DNA of 64,000 nt from Luteimonas panaciterrae (GCF_020511115.1 NZ_JAJAVH010000012.1:1-64000), one strand, 5' to 3'; counted from the stretch's first letter, positions 1-8,484 are shown. The notes: a model not told the origin generated them from the sequence alone. Translations and numbers: made by a program.

Positions 1-436
1 GCAGCATGCGCTGTTCCTGGGCCGGGGCGTGCACTACCCGATCGCGCTGGAGGGAGCGCTGAAGCTGAAGGAGATCTCCTACATCCACGCCGAGGCGTAT
101 CCGGCGGGCGAGCTGAAGCATGGCCCGCTGGCGCTGGTGGATGCGGAAATGCCGGTGGTGGTGATCGCCCCGAAGGACAGCCTGCTGGAGAAGGTGAAGT
201 CGAACATGCAGGAAGTTCGCGCCAGAGGCGGGGTGCTGTTCGTGTTCACGGACCAGGACAGCAACTTCGGTGAGTCGGAGGGAGTGCATGTGATCCGCAC
301 GCCGCGGCATGTGGGCGTGCTGAGCCCGATCGTGCACACGATCCCAGTGCAGCTGTTGGCCTATCACACCGCCCTGGCCCGCGGCACCGATGTGGACAAG
401 CCGCGTAATCTCGCCAAGAGCGTGACGGTGGAATAG
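1..436 (+). CDS. glmS: Glucosamine-6-phosphate synthase (isomerizing), C-terminal part
   Basis: GlmS makes glucosamine-6-phosphate from fructose-6-phosphate and glutamine, the entry step to UDP-GlcNAc for peptidoglycan, LPS and, here, the neighbouring exopolysaccharide. The window opens inside the gene; the frame is open from base 2. Visible is the end of the second SIS (sugar isomerase) domain, with [18 protein letters not shown], the [17 protein letters not shown] segment and the characteristic C-terminus [12 protein letters not shown]. The N-terminal glutaminase domain lies outside the window. The GTG at 29 is an internal valine, not a start. The family call is secure from the conserved tail. 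Confidence 0.96.
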   Translation, partial: QHALFLGRGVHYPIALEGALKLKEISYIHAEAYPAGELKHGPLALVDAEMPVVVIAPKDSLLEKVKSNMQEVRARGGVLFVFTDQDSNFGESEGVHVIRTPRHVGVLSPIVHTIPVQLLAYHTALARGTDVDKPRNLAKSVTVE

Positions 437-501
437 CGTTTGGCCAAGTGTCTTGCACGCGCCCTTGGTATGCGCCAGCGCGACATGGCACGATCGCACG
501 G

Positions 502-951
502 ATGACCAGCAGCCCTTCCGCAGCGCAACATCTGCGCGACCTTGCCCGGCTGCGCCGTGTTCGCGATCGCATCGATCGCGAATACACGCAGCCGCTGGAT
601 GTCGAGGCACTGGCACGCGGCGTGCACATGTCGGCTGGCCATCTCAGCCGTCAGTTCCGGCTCGCCTACGGCGAGTCGCCGTACAGCTATCTGATGACAC
701 GGCGCATCGAACGCGCGATGGCGTTGCTGCGTCGCGGCGACCTCAGCGTCACCGACGTCTGCTTCACCGTCGGCTGCTCGTCGCTGGGCACCTTCAGCAC
801 CCGCTTCACCGAACTGGTCGGCGTGCCGCCCAGCGTTTATCGGCGCGATGCGGCCCGCGCGACGGCCGGGATGCCGCCATGCATCGCGAAACAAGTGACC
901 AGACCGATCAGGAATCGAGAAGCGCCGACTCCCGAACCCGATCTAGCATGA
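502..951 (+). CDS. Small AraC-family transcriptional regulator
   Basis: A DNA-binding protein of about 149 residues made almost entirely of the AraC double helix-turn-helix domain: first HTH around LDVEALARGVHMSAGHLSRQF, second around LSVTDVCFTVGCSSLGTFSTRF, followed by the usual GVPPSVYRR. It lacks the N-terminal ligand-binding domain of full-length AraC proteins, so any signal must arrive otherwise. ATG 502 is preferred; an in-frame GTG at 448 would add 18 residues without domain character. Its stop overlaps the start of the next gene (ATGA at 948-951), so it is translationally coupled to a VOC-family protein. Short AraC regulators paired with glyoxalase-like proteins are a recurrent arrangement; the regulated genes are not visible. 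Confidence 0.88.
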   Translation: MTSSPSAAQHLRDLARLRRVRDRIDREYTQPLDVEALARGVHMSAGHLSRQFRLAYGESPYSYLMTRRIERAMALLRRGDLSVTDVCFTVGCSSLGTFSTRFTELVGVPPSVYRRDAARATAGMPPCIAKQVTRPIRNREAPTPEPDLA

Positions 952-1391
952 CGGCCTCATCCACACCGAGCACGCCCGCCATGGACATCAGCATTCATTC
1001 CTCCTTCCTTCCGCACAACGATCCGGATGCCGCCCTGACGTTCTACCGCGACACCCTCGGCTTCGAGGTGCGCAAGGACGTCGGGTACCAGGGGATGCGC
1101 TGGATCACGGTCGGCCCTCCCGGCCAGCCCGGGACCTCCATCGTCCTGTATCCGCCGGAGGCCACGCCCGGCATCACCGACGACGAGCGCCGCACGATCG
1201 CCGAAATGATGGCCAAGGGCACGTACGCCTCGCTCATGCTGGCCACACCCGATCTCGATGGCGTCTTCGCGCGGCTTCAGAGCAAGGGCGCCGAGATCAT
1301 GCAGGAGCCGATCGAACAGGATTGGGGTTCCCGCGACTGCGCCGTCCGCGATCCCGCGGGCAACATGATCCGTATCCAACAACTGCGCTGA
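948..1391 (+). CDS. VOC-superfamily (glyoxalase/bleomycin-resistance-like) protein
   Basis: A 147-residue single-module vicinal-oxygen-chelate protein. Recognisable are the start of the fold ([19 protein letters not shown]), the central strand WITVGPP, and the closing [13 protein letters not shown]. Family members include glyoxalase I, dioxygenases and drug-binding resistance proteins; substrate cannot be read from sequence. The start at 948 overlaps the stop of the AraC-type regulator by four bases. The open frame runs much further upstream (to 453), but that part is only the shifted frame of the regulator. It is probably co-expressed with the regulator and may detoxify a small electrophile or act as a ligand sensor (inference). 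Confidence 0.85.
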   Translation: MTASSTPSTPAMDISIHSSFLPHNDPDAALTFYRDTLGFEVRKDVGYQGMRWITVGPPGQPGTSIVLYPPEATPGITDDERRTIAEMMAKGTYASLMLATPDLDGVFARLQSKGAEIMQEPIEQDWGSRDCAVRDPAGNMIRIQQLR

Positions 1392-1416
1392 TTCGAATCC
1401 GCACGAGGAGGTTTCC

Positions 1417-1911
1417 ATGAGCCCGAAGAAAGACACGTCGAAGTCCACCAAGAGCACCGTTGCGGCCAGCAAGAAGAAGCCTGAAAAATTCACCGACGAA
1501 GAACGCGCGGCCATGAAGGAGCGCGCTCAGGAGCTGAAAGCGGAAGCAAGCCGCAACGCACGTGGAAAGAAAGCCAAGGCGGATGGTGAAAGCGACGTGC
1601 TCGCGAAGATCGCCGAGATGTCCGAGTCGGATCGCGCCCTGGCGACCCGGATCCACGCGATCGTCAAGGCCAACGCACCCACGCTGTCGCCCAAGACCTG
1701 GTACGGGATGCCCGCGTATGCCAAGGACGGAAAAGTCGTTTGCTTCTTCCAAAGCGCGCAGAAATTCAACTCGAGATACGCGACCCTCGGTTTCAGCGAC
1801 ACGGCAAATCTCGACGATGGCGCCCTATGGCCGGTCGCCTTCGGGCTCAAGAAGTTGACCGCCGCCGAGGAGGCGAGGATCGCCGAACTCGTGAAGAAAG
1901 CAACGAGTTGA
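1417..1911 (+). CDS. DUF1801-family protein with Lys-rich N-terminal extension
   Basis: A 164-residue soluble protein. The C-terminal half (roughly residues 60-160) is a DUF1801/YdhG-like domain: a lead helix, then [23 protein letters not shown] and [19 protein letters not shown]. The first 55 residues are extremely rich in Lys, Ala and Glu ([20 protein letters not shown]) and look like a disordered or helical basic extension. A strong ribosome-binding site (GAGGAGG, 7 bases before ATG) fixes the start. It follows the VOC gene by 25 bases and may be in its operon. Some relatives have been described as iron chaperone-like, but function in bacteria is not settled, so none is assigned. Confidence 0.8.
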   Translation: MSPKKDTSKSTKSTVAASKKKPEKFTDEERAAMKERAQELKAEASRNARGKKAKADGESDVLAKIAEMSESDRALATRIHAIVKANAPTLSPKTWYGMPAYAKDGKVVCFFQSAQKFNSRYATLGFSDTANLDDGALWPVAFGLKKLTAAEEARIAELVKKATS

Positions 1912-1927
1912 CGGCTCGCCGCCCTCT

Positions 1928-2353
1928 CTATCCTTGACTCAGGTTTGGAAGGACACGCGCCGGATTATTTTTCGGCGCGGCCGTTTTCCTGGTTTCGCGA
2001 TTTGGCCGCCGTGCGGCCGCCCAAGTGAAAACCGCCTCGAACACGGGGCGCAATTGCTTCACTTCCTCGGTGACTTCGTATTCCACGCGCGGTGGAATCT
2101 CGGGATACACCGTTCTGCGAACGAGACCGTCGGCTTCCAGTTCCCGCAACTGCGCCGTCAACATATGTTGCGTCACACCCGGAATGGCGCGCCGCAATTC
2201 GTTGAAGCGATACGTGCGCCGGCTCAAAAGCCAGAGGATTTCCAGCTTCCACTTTCCACCGATTGACTGGATCGCCTTGCGCACTTCGTCGTGAAAGGCG
2301 AACACGCTTTCCTGCGAACCGGTGCAAATATCTTGGTCGGTATGGTTTTCCAT
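1928..2353 (-). CDS. HxlR-family winged-helix transcriptional regulator
   Basis: A 141-residue HxlR/MarR-like regulator. The winged helix shows the family core IQSIGGKWKLEILWLLSRRTYRFNEL, then RAIPGVTQHMLTAQLRELEADGLVRR and the wing YPEIPPRVEYEVTE. The Arg/Pro-rich tail after residue 120 looks disordered. HxlR proteins usually repress a divergent detoxification or redox gene and respond to aldehydes, quinones or disulfide stress. It is divergent from the azoreductase gene with 83 bases between the two starts, a typical regulator-target pair. It contains a single Cys (near residue 11), so a disulfide switch would need two subunits. Confidence 0.92.
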   Translation of the reverse strand: MENHTDQDICTGSQESVFAFHDEVRKAIQSIGGKWKLEILWLLSRRTYRFNELRRAIPGVTQHMLTAQLRELEADGLVRRTVYPEIPPRVEYEVTEEVKQLRPVFEAVFTWAAARRPNRETRKTAAPKNNPARVLPNLSQG

Positions 2354-2385
2354 ACTAGGTCAGAAAAATAATCCTTCTTGAAGGA
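2340..2385. promoter_or_regulatory. Divergent hxlR / azoR control region with inverted repeats
   Basis: Two short inverted repeats lie between the divergent starts: GTATGG-4-CCATAC at 2340-2355, overlapping the hxlR start codon, and TCCTTC-TT-GAAGGA at 2372-2385. Either could be the HxlR operator. The assignment is inference from position and symmetry. Confidence 0.4.
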
Positions 2386-2436
2386 AACACTGTACGCCAA
2401 TAGTTTCGTGTGCCCAAGGCAATATTCCCAAGGCAC

Positions 2437-3045
2437 ATGAAAATCCTCCATATCGATTCCAGCATCAATGGCGAACAGTCGTTCAGCCGCACACTTTCCG
2501 CCGCTGCCGTCGCGCGCCTGCGCGAGCTCGCCCCTCAAGCGCTGGTGACCTATCGGGATGTGGCGGCCAATCCCGTCCCACAATTCTCAGGAAACATCGC
2601 CGCGGGCATTTTCCAAGGACAGCAGACGCCTGAATTCCAGCGCGATGCGAAAGTATTGTCCTCGGTACTGGAGGAAGTCCTGGCCGCCGATGTCATCGTG
2701 ATCGGCACGCCGATGTACAACTTCGGCATTCCCAGCCAGCTCAAATCGTGGCTGGACGCGATCACGATGCCCGGAAAGACATTCAGCTATAGCCAGGCCG
2801 GCGCCCAAGGCCTGCTCGGAGAAAAGCGCGTCATCATCGCTTCCTCGCGCGGCGGCATCTACGAACCCGGCAGTCCCACGGCAACGTGGGAACATCAGGA
2901 AAGCCATTTGCGCAGCCTCTTCGGTTTCCTGGGCGTGACGCAGATCGATGTCGTCCGCGCCGAAGGGGTCAGAGTCAGTCCGGAGCAGGCGGAAAAATCC
3001 CTGCAGAGCGGCCTGCAGCAAGCAGCGCAACTGCAAGCCGCCTGA
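2437..3045 (+). CDS. azoR: FMN-dependent NADH azoreductase / quinone reductase
   Basis: A 202-residue flavodoxin-fold enzyme that reduces quinones and azo compounds by two electrons using NAD(P)H and bound FMN. Signs: N-terminal MKILHIDSSINGEQSFSRTL (phosphate-binding loop for FMN), GTPMYNFGIPSQLKSWLD in the middle (the family MYNF signature), FSYSQAGAQGLLGEKRVIIASSRGGIY, and the late LRSLFGFLGVTQID. Length matches E. coli AzoR. ATG 2437 is chosen because it starts exactly at the first beta-strand; an in-frame ATG at 2410 would add nine residues with no family match. Divergent from the HxlR regulator, which probably controls it. Converges on gfcD with a 14-base gap. Confidence 0.94.
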   Translation: MKILHIDSSINGEQSFSRTLSAAAVARLRELAPQALVTYRDVAANPVPQFSGNIAAGIFQGQQTPEFQRDAKVLSSVLEEVLAADVIVIGTPMYNFGIPSQLKSWLDAITMPGKTFSYSQAGAQGLLGEKRVIIASSRGGIYEPGSPTATWEHQESHLRSLFGFLGVTQIDVVRAEGVRVSPEQAEKSLQSGLQQAAQLQAA

Positions 3046-3059
3046 ATTCCCGCTCCCCT

Positions 3060-5303
3060 CTACTCGCCGATCTTGTCGATATTGTCGTTGAACAGATCGC
3101 TGTCGCGATCCTCGGTCAGTGTGTACAGCGAATACTGTTTTGCCAGCTTGGCACCACCGTCGCGAATCAGCGGTGCCCAGGTGAAGCGTGCGCGGTTCGG
3201 CGTGGAGCGTCCCTGCATCAAATCGAAGGGAATGGACACGTAGATGCCCTTGTCGAAGCTGCCTTCACCAAACTCCGCGGAGGAGACATTGGTGAAGGTG
3301 GCATAGGCACCCATGCGCACACCGTTACGGAACGAGCGTGAAACATCGAAGGTCACACCCCAATCACGTGCCAGATAACGTCCGGCGCTGACCGCGAGCG
3401 TGATGTCCTTGCCCTTGTAGCCGAGGTCGAAATAACCCGTGACGTGCCCGGTCACGACGTTGTAGTTCCGGAAGCTGAAATCCTGCTCGAAACTGCGCTG
3501 CTTGACCCAGTTGACGTCCGCGCCGATCGCCCAGCGTTCGCCAAACGGCCGATACAGCACTTCACCACCGGCGCCGCCGTACATGCTTTCCAGCATGCCG
3601 GCATAGGCCATTCCATACCAATCGACACCGAGCCGGCGCGTGGCGGTCAGCTGGAAGATCGGCATGGTGATGCGACGCGTGGTCAGGTACTCGCGGATAT
3701 GCGTGCGCACGCGCGGCAGCCGGCTCGGCGCGGTGTACTTGAAGCGGTCGTAGTTGTTGACCGCATTGCCGTGCAGCGTTCCGTTGAACCAGAGATTGGG
3801 GGTGAAGCGGAATTCCGCATCGTAATTCGCACCCAGCTGATAGAGAACGAAAGCGTCCGGGCCGCCGATGTTCTGGCTGTAGCTGACCGAAAAACCACCG
3901 GTGTAGCGATCCGGCTCCGGCCGATACAGCACCTTCTCCGGCGCGGCCAACGGCGCGTTCTGCTCGACCGAAAGACGCAATGTTTTCAGATCGATGTCGT
4001 GATCGAGGAATGCGTTGAAGCGATTCCGGTCGACGCTGCTTTCGACCACCGGCAGCCCTTCGCGGGTCGACACCACGGTGAACCAGTCCGCGTCCGCATC
4101 GAGATGCTTGTCGAGGACGCGAGCAGCGCGACCGAGTCCCTTGGCCGGATAGAAATAACGGTCCTGCTCCCCGGTCACCAGCAACTCGCGCCCACGCAAG
4201 GCGATCTTCGAAACGCGGATGCCCGCATTGGCGTGCAACTGGCGACTGACCGCCGACCAGTCCACCTGCTCGGCGGAACGCTTCTCCGCGTCCGTCTCGG
4301 CGACACGCTCGGGTGGCGGCGGATCCAGCGCCTTGGTCGGACCACGCGTGTTGCCGATGTTCGTATGAAGTGTCAGGCCGAACATCGTCGTCGTGCCGCG
4401 CTCGTAGGCCACGCTCAGATCGAGATTGCGATTGACCCGGTAGACCACGCCCACGTTGAACGGCGAACGTTGTTCCAGCGTGCTGAACTGAGGCTCGTTC
4501 CGCCGGCTGTTCGGCCTGGGCTCGTGCTTGTAATCGTTGCCTTCGTATTCCAGTTTGATGACCCAGGGACTGCCCTGGCGCTGGTACACAACTCCGCCAA
4601 ACAGCGACGGCCGCCCCCTGAAGTATCGGACCGTGTTGAATTCACCGCCGGTCCCCGACAGATCGTCGCGTCCTGGACGCGTCTTGAATTTGTCGTCGAT
4701 GATCCCGAACGGATTGCTGAAATCACCCCGATTTCCGATGTAACCCCAGGCGAGCCCAAGGCTGGTATCGAAATCGCCGAAGCGCTTGCTGGCGACGACG
4801 AATTCGCTGCCGAAATGGCCGGTACCGCCGATATCACGGCCGCCGATCGCGATTTCTGGCCAATACCTGCTTTCCTTCATCAGGCGCAGCTTGGCGTCGA
4901 TCGATTTGTCCTTGTATGACTGATCGCCGCTGAGCGATGGCGACAAGCTGTATGGTCGGTTGGTGACGGCGATGTAGCGGAAGCTCGTCTCCAGCCACTC
5001 GAACGGCTGCAGGGTCACGTTGTAGCGGGTGTAGGGCTCCGTGCGGTTGGCGGTGAACGTCAACTCGCCCTCCTCCGCCATGCGCGCCGAAGGCGTCTGC
5101 CAGAGACCCGCGCCGCCGAAATCGCCTTGCGTGGGCGCCTCGCCCGCGTATGCGGCACCGACGACGAGCCATCCGGTGCCGACCAGGAGAAAACTGCGGA
5201 CCTTGTCCGCCGAAGGTTTCTCGATGCCGCCATGAGCGCGCGGCGATGAAACACCTTTTCTGTGCTTTGTGCGCCGTTTCCGCTGCCAGGCGTTCCGCTT
5301 CAC
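3060..5303 (-). CDS. gfcD: YjbH/GfcD-family outer-membrane protein of an exopolysaccharide system
   Basis: A 747-residue protein of the YjbH (DUF940) family, predicted outer-membrane beta-barrel proteins that accompany group-4 capsule or Yjb exopolysaccharide. Hallmarks: a secretion-like hydrophobic stretch ending AYAG near residue 54, then GDFGGAGLWQTPSARMAEEG and the repeated Tyr/aromatic strands typical of the family (NIGGPDAFVLYQLG, MYGGAGGEVLYRPFGERW), and a C-terminal strand rich in aromatics. The start is taken as GTG 5303: a GAGGAAGG ribosome-binding site six bases upstream overlaps the TGA of gfcC. The open frame extends to 5903, but that part overlaps gfcC. Last gene of the exopolysaccharide transcription unit; probably involved in export or modification of the polymer (inference). 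Confidence 0.88.
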   Translation of the reverse strand: MKRNAWQRKRRTKHRKGVSSPRAHGGIEKPSADKVRSFLLVGTGWLVVGAAYAGEAPTQGDFGGAGLWQTPSARMAEEGELTFTANRTEPYTRYNVTLQPFEWLETSFRYIAVTNRPYSLSPSLSGDQSYKDKSIDAKLRLMKESRYWPEIAIGGRDIGGTGHFGSEFVVASKRFGDFDTSLGLAWGYIGNRGDFSNPFGIIDDKFKTRPGRDDLSGTGGEFNTVRYFRGRPSLFGGVVYQRQGSPWVIKLEYEGNDYKHEPRPNSRRNEPQFSTLEQRSPFNVGVVYRVNRNLDLSVAYERGTTTMFGLTLHTNIGNTRGPTKALDPPPPERVAETDAEKRSAEQVDWSAVSRQLHANAGIRVSKIALRGRELLVTGEQDRYFYPAKGLGRAARVLDKHLDADADWFTVVSTREGLPVVESSVDRNRFNAFLDHDIDLKTLRLSVEQNAPLAAPEKVLYRPEPDRYTGGFSVSYSQNIGGPDAFVLYQLGANYDAEFRFTPNLWFNGTLHGNAVNNYDRFKYTAPSRLPRVRTHIREYLTTRRITMPIFQLTATRRLGVDWYGMAYAGMLESMYGGAGGEVLYRPFGERWAIGADVNWVKQRSFEQDFSFRNYNVVTGHVTGYFDLGYKGKDITLAVSAGRYLARDWGVTFDVSRSFRNGVRMGAYATFTNVSSAEFGEGSFDKGIYVSIPFDLMQGRSTPNRARFTWAPLIRDGGAKLAKQYSLYTLTEDRDSDLFNDNIDKIGE

Positions 5304-5314
5304 GCGACCCTTCC

Positions 5315-6124
5315 TCACGGCCCGGAATTCGCGGCCGACAACGGCTGCGTCGCGAGGAATTCGGCCACTTCGCGGTTGAACGCGGGATCGATCGAATCGA
5401 TCAGGCTCCTGCGCAGTGGCACGTACAACACAGCGCCCGGCGCGAGCGGGATCGGCGCGCCACGATTCCACAGCGCGATGCCCTGCTCGAAGACGCGTCC
5501 GTCGGGCTGGATCACCTGGATCGTGTCCTGATCCGCATCGACCGTGGCCACACAGCCCGGCAGATAGAGACGCGCATCCTGCAATGGAACATGCGGCACA
5601 ACGCAATCGTGTTCGACCGCACCGACGATGCGCACAGTCTCCGGCCGCGCGGGGTAGACGAGACGATCGCCTTCGGACACGAGCAGGTTCGACGCCGCAT
5701 CCACCTCGAGGACGCGGCCATCGAGCAATGCGGGCTGCCTGCCGGTCACCGGCAGCGCACGCAACTGGTCCGCCATGCGCGTCGCCAGATCGCCCGCGCT
5801 CGTGTCTCCGTGCTGTCCGGCCAACGTCTTCAGCAAGTCGAGATCGAACAACAATCCCGCCTTGAGCCGTGTCTGCTGCGGTACCAGCGAAGGCCGAAGC
5901 CACGCGGCGGCGGCCACGTAGGCATGCGACCGTACTTTCGCGGCCAATGCCGCGTCGTCGAGCCTTGCCTTGCCCTCGAGCGTGACGATGCCAGGAGCAT
6001 CGACCTCACCCTCGACCTGGACGCGGGTTTGAGCAATCGCACTTCCCGCGGACACGATCGCCAGCATGGCGACGCCCCAGGCCGCCTTCCGAAGATTGAA
6101 GCGTGCGCGACTCTCCCGCTTCAT
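5315..6124 (-). CDS. gfcC: GfcC/YjbG-family periplasmic capsule-assembly protein
   Basis: A 269-residue secreted protein with signal peptide (AMLAIVSAGSAIAQ) and the GfcC/YjbG pattern: RVQVEGEVDAPGIVTLEGKARLDD, a beta-grasp (SLBB-like) module, then PETVRIVGAVEHDCVVPHVP, a second SLBB-like segment ending IQVIQPDGRVFEQGIALWN and LAPGAVLYVPLRR. GfcC of E. coli is a soluble periplasmic protein of group-4 capsule assembly whose fold resembles parts of Wza. The start overlaps the gfcB stop (ATGA at 6121-6124) and the stop sits 11 bases before gfcD, so gfcB-gfcC-gfcD is one translationally coupled unit behind wza. Confidence 0.88.
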   Translation of the reverse strand: MKRESRARFNLRKAAWGVAMLAIVSAGSAIAQTRVQVEGEVDAPGIVTLEGKARLDDAALAAKVRSHAYVAAAAWLRPSLVPQQTRLKAGLLFDLDLLKTLAGQHGDTSAGDLATRMADQLRALPVTGRQPALLDGRVLEVDAASNLLVSEGDRLVYPARPETVRIVGAVEHDCVVPHVPLQDARLYLPGCVATVDADQDTIQVIQPDGRVFEQGIALWNRGAPIPLAPGAVLYVPLRRSLIDSIDPAFNREVAEFLATQPLSAANSGP

Positions 6125-6795
6125 TGCCTCACCGGACGATAAGGGCGCAATTGCACCAGCGTGATCGACTGTCCGGGCGCCACCGTCTGTTCGCTCTTCC
6201 AGATGAAGCCATCGCGCGGATCGACCCAGTAGCGATTGCGTGCGCTGAATCCCGCTGCCGCGGCCTCGACACGCTCTTCGACTCGCATCACCTGATGCGC
6301 GGCACCGAGAATCTCGATGGTGTCTTGCCCAGTGGAAGCCAGATGCGCCTGCACTTGCACGCCGAAGCGATATCCAGGTGTCCAGTCTTCGACGCGCACG
6401 TATTGCGTCGGTGTCGTCAGCCGATGCAGGCCGGCCACGAACGGATCATCCGCAGATGACATCGTATTGTCTAGGTTCTGCTTCAGGCCCGCGGTCTTGA
6501 CGATGCGCCCATGCTCGATGAACACGATCACGCCGTTCGCGCCGTACCATGCCTCGCGCCCGCCATCGATGTTGCCGAGCACCAGCAGCGCATCGCCTTC
6601 CGGCGTCGATGCCAGCAACTGGTAGTAAGGCCGTGCCGCAACCTCCGCGGCTGTGGGCGTGAGCGTTGGTCGATGCCGAACCGCTTGCTTGAGGCTGTCG
6701 AGATTGGACAACGACAACGTCGTGCATCCCGCCAGCGTGACGACGATGAACAACCACGCCAGATGAACGAGCAGGCGCGCAGCGCCGTGCTTCAT
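6121..6795 (-). CDS. gfcB: GfcB/YjbF-family lipoprotein
   Basis: A 224-residue lipoprotein. The start ATG 6795 places a clean signal peptide (LLVHLAWLFIVVTLAGC) with lipobox LAGC before TTLSLSNLDSLKQA. The body matches the YjbF/GfcB family: RPYYQLLASTPEGDALLVLG, WYGANGVIVFIEHGRIVKTAGL, and the C-terminal RNRYWVDPRDGFIWKSEQ. The frame remains open to 6885, but these extra residues would push the signal peptide inward. It probably sits on the periplasmic face of a membrane and assists polymer export with GfcC and GfcD. It follows wza by 61 bases. Confidence 0.87.
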   Translation of the reverse strand: MKHGAARLLVHLAWLFIVVTLAGCTTLSLSNLDSLKQAVRHRPTLTPTAAEVAARPYYQLLASTPEGDALLVLGNIDGGREAWYGANGVIVFIEHGRIVKTAGLKQNLDNTMSSADDPFVAGLHRLTTPTQYVRVEDWTPGYRFGVQVQAHLASTGQDTIEILGAAHQVMRVEERVEAAAAGFSARNRYWVDPRDGFIWKSEQTVAPGQSITLVQLRPYRPVRQ

Positions 6796-6856
6796 CCGGC
6801 GCCCCCTGTCAGGCAGTCGGTAGCGGACCGGCGTGCGCAAATGAGGGAGTCCCGGT

Positions 6857-7963
6857 CTAATTACTGCCGAGATCGTTCTGCGCACGCGCTGCGTTGCTGA
6901 TGATGCCCGACAGCGGCAGCAGCTGCGCCAGGAAGCGGTTCCAGCGCGTCACGCCCGCAGGACCGACGTACACCACATCACCCGCCTTGACGCGGAACTG
7001 CGAGCCGATCGCGAAAGCCGCCGGTGAAGCGGCATCGAGCTGATACACCGTGGCCGGTTCGTTCTGCATGTCCTCCACGCCACGGATCACGTAGACGGAC
7101 TTGCCCTTGGCCGTGGTCTGGTTGAGGCCACCTGCCCGTCCCAGCGCCTGTGTGAGGCTCAGATCGGTGGTCTTGAAGTTGATCGCCATCGGCCGCACCA
7201 CCTCGCCGATCACGTAAGCCTCCTTGCGATCGTTGTAAGGCAGGAAGACGCGATCACCGCCCTTCAGATAGATGTCGGAAGCAGTTTTCCCATCACGGTT
7301 GAGCGCATCGAGATCGAGAGGATAGTCGCGTCCGTCGCGCGTGAGCACGAGCCCGGACAAATCGGCTTGCTCGGTATTGACGGTGGCGTTGCCGATCAGC
7401 TGCGAGAGCGTGAGCGGCGTCGAGGTGATCGGCTGGCGTTCCGTCTTCACGAAAGCGCCCTGCACCGTGACCATCTGGCTGCCGTATTCGATGACGCCGA
7501 TGTCCACCTGCGGCGATGCGACGTATTGCGACAGCTCGCGCGTGATTTGGGCGCGCAGCTCTTCCAGCGTCAGTCCCGCTGCTTTCACATTGCCGACATA
7601 GGGGAAGAATAAGGTGCCATCAGGACGCACGAGACGCCCATTGGCCTGTGGCTGCTGTTGCGTGCCCGCGGCCATGGTGATTTCCGGGTGATCCCAGACG
7701 GTTGCGTACAGCGTGTCGCCGGCGCCGATGCGGTACGGTTCCGGCCGATAGTCGCGAAGTTCCGTGGGCAACTCGTTCTGCGGCGCGACCGCGCGATCCA
7801 TCGCGATCAGCTTCGGCGTGATGGGCACGAGGACGATATGACCTTCCTCGACGGAGCCGTCGCGCACGAACTGATTTGTCGCCATGTGCTGGCCGGGCGC
7901 CCAGATGCAGCCGCTCAGGGCGGAGACGACAGCGACGGCCACGAGGCCGTTTAGCATTCTCAT
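6857..7963 (-). CDS. wza: Wza-type outer-membrane polysaccharide export lipoprotein
   Basis: A 368-residue outer-membrane translocon subunit. With start ATG 7963 it begins MRMLNGLVAVAVVSALSGC, a lipoprotein signal with lipobox ALSGC. Then come the polysaccharide export domain (YRIGAGDTLYATVWDHPEIT ... GRLVRPDGTLFFPYVGNVKAAG) and two SLBB modules (VTVQGAFVKTERQPI and AYVIGEVVRPMAINF), then GDVVYVGPAGVTRWNRFLAQLLP, which matches the helix that forms the Wza outer-membrane pore. Length is close to E. coli Wza (379). It would form an octameric channel working with Wzc. Its place late in the locus, next to gfcBCD and far from wzb-wzc, differs from the E. coli order. Confidence 0.95.
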   Translation of the reverse strand: MRMLNGLVAVAVVSALSGCIWAPGQHMATNQFVRDGSVEEGHIVLVPITPKLIAMDRAVAPQNELPTELRDYRPEPYRIGAGDTLYATVWDHPEITMAAGTQQQPQANGRLVRPDGTLFFPYVGNVKAAGLTLEELRAQITRELSQYVASPQVDIGVIEYGSQMVTVQGAFVKTERQPITSTPLTLSQLIGNATVNTEQADLSGLVLTRDGRDYPLDLDALNRDGKTASDIYLKGGDRVFLPYNDRKEAYVIGEVVRPMAINFKTTDLSLTQALGRAGGLNQTTAKGKSVYVIRGVEDMQNEPATVYQLDAASPAAFAIGSQFRVKAGDVVYVGPAGVTRWNRFLAQLLPLSGIISNAARAQNDLGSN

Positions 7964-7996
7964 GTGAAATGATGATTCCTGATGACAGGCGAAGCG

Positions 7997-8022
7997 AAGG
8001 TGCCGGAAGCCTCCGGCACCTT
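7997..8022. terminator. Stable hairpin between the small secreted protein gene and wza
   Basis: Perfect 11-base inverted repeat AAGGTGCCGGA / TCCGGCACCTT with a 4-base loop in the 112-base gap upstream of wza. There is no clear U-tract on either strand, so it may be a partial terminator or mRNA-stability element between the highly translated small gene and wza rather than a full stop. Confidence 0.55.
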
Positions 8023-8075
8023 CCCACATTCAATCGGGCGCGTGCTTGTCGAACCCGTGCTTATCGAATCCGCGC

Positions 8076-8402
8076 TTAGCGCGTGCCGGTGCTGCCGCCC
8101 GTACCGCCGGTGCCACCCGTGCCGCCGGTACCGCCCGTGCCATCGTTGCCACGGTTGTTCTGCCCGGATGCACCAGCGATCGCTGCCGCGACGCCATTGC
8201 CCGTGTCCGCCGGCGCCAGAGTTCCCTGCGAGGCGGATGCCGCACCCTGCGCACCCGGCAGCGTGGGCGATGCAGCTGTCGCAGGTTGCGATGCTTGCGA
8301 CGCGGCCTGCTGTTGCGGCTGCTGTGATTGCTCGTTGGCGGCCTGGGCCGCTGCTTGACCGGCGAATCCAACTGCCAGCAACGCGAAGAAAATTTTGTTC
8401 AT
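8076..8402 (-). CDS. Small secreted low-complexity Gly/Thr-repeat protein
   Basis: A 108-residue exported protein of unknown function. With ATG 8402 (AGGAG seven bases upstream) it has a clear signal peptide, MNKIFFALLAVGFAGQAAAQ. The mature part is low complexity: a Gln/Ala stretch (NEQSQQPQQQAASQASQPA), a Ser/Ala/Pro stretch, then a C-terminal run of GTG-GTG-type tripeptides (repeated Gly-Thr-Gly) encoded by a 9-base tandem repeat at about 8084-8150. No Cys and few charged residues. It is first in the promoter-proximal part of the wza-gfcBCD segment. It may be a matrix or cell-surface component co-secreted with the polysaccharide; this is only inferred from position and composition. Confidence 0.75.
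   Translation of the reverse strand: MNKIFFALLAVGFAGQAAAQAANEQSQQPQQQAASQASQPATAASPTLPGAQGAASASQGTLAPADTGNGVAAAIAGASGQNNRGNDGTGGTGGTGGTGGTGGSTGTR
8084..8150. repeat. Imperfect 9-bp tandem repeat coding for Gly-Thr-Gly units
   Basis: About seven imperfect copies of GGYACSGGY-like units (minus-strand reading GGC ACG GGC GGT ACC GGC and variants) inside the small secreted protein gene. In-frame 9-base periodicity means copy-number changes would alter repeat length without frameshift. Confidence 0.7.
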
Positions 8403-8455
8403 GAGACAAGCTCCTAGCGGATAAATGATCGTCAGAAGTGCAGTCCCCTGTTCGG

Positions 8456-8484
8456 AGTATAGCCTGCACACAGATGACAGAAAA
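8456..8484 (-). promoter_or_regulatory. Candidate sigma-70 promoter for the small-protein / wza segment
   Basis: Minus-strand -10 box TATACT (8456-8461) with a 17-base spacer to a poor -35, TTTTCT. The predicted transcript starts near 8449, 47 bases before the ATG. A good -10 with a weak -35 suggests an activator-dependent promoter; an upstream palindrome at 8519-8535 could be its site. Confidence 0.5.

Noticed and set aside
8084-8150. Short regular repeat that might look like a CRISPR or VNTR
   Set aside because: Unit is only 9 bases without spacers and is in frame within a coding region; it is a coding repeat.
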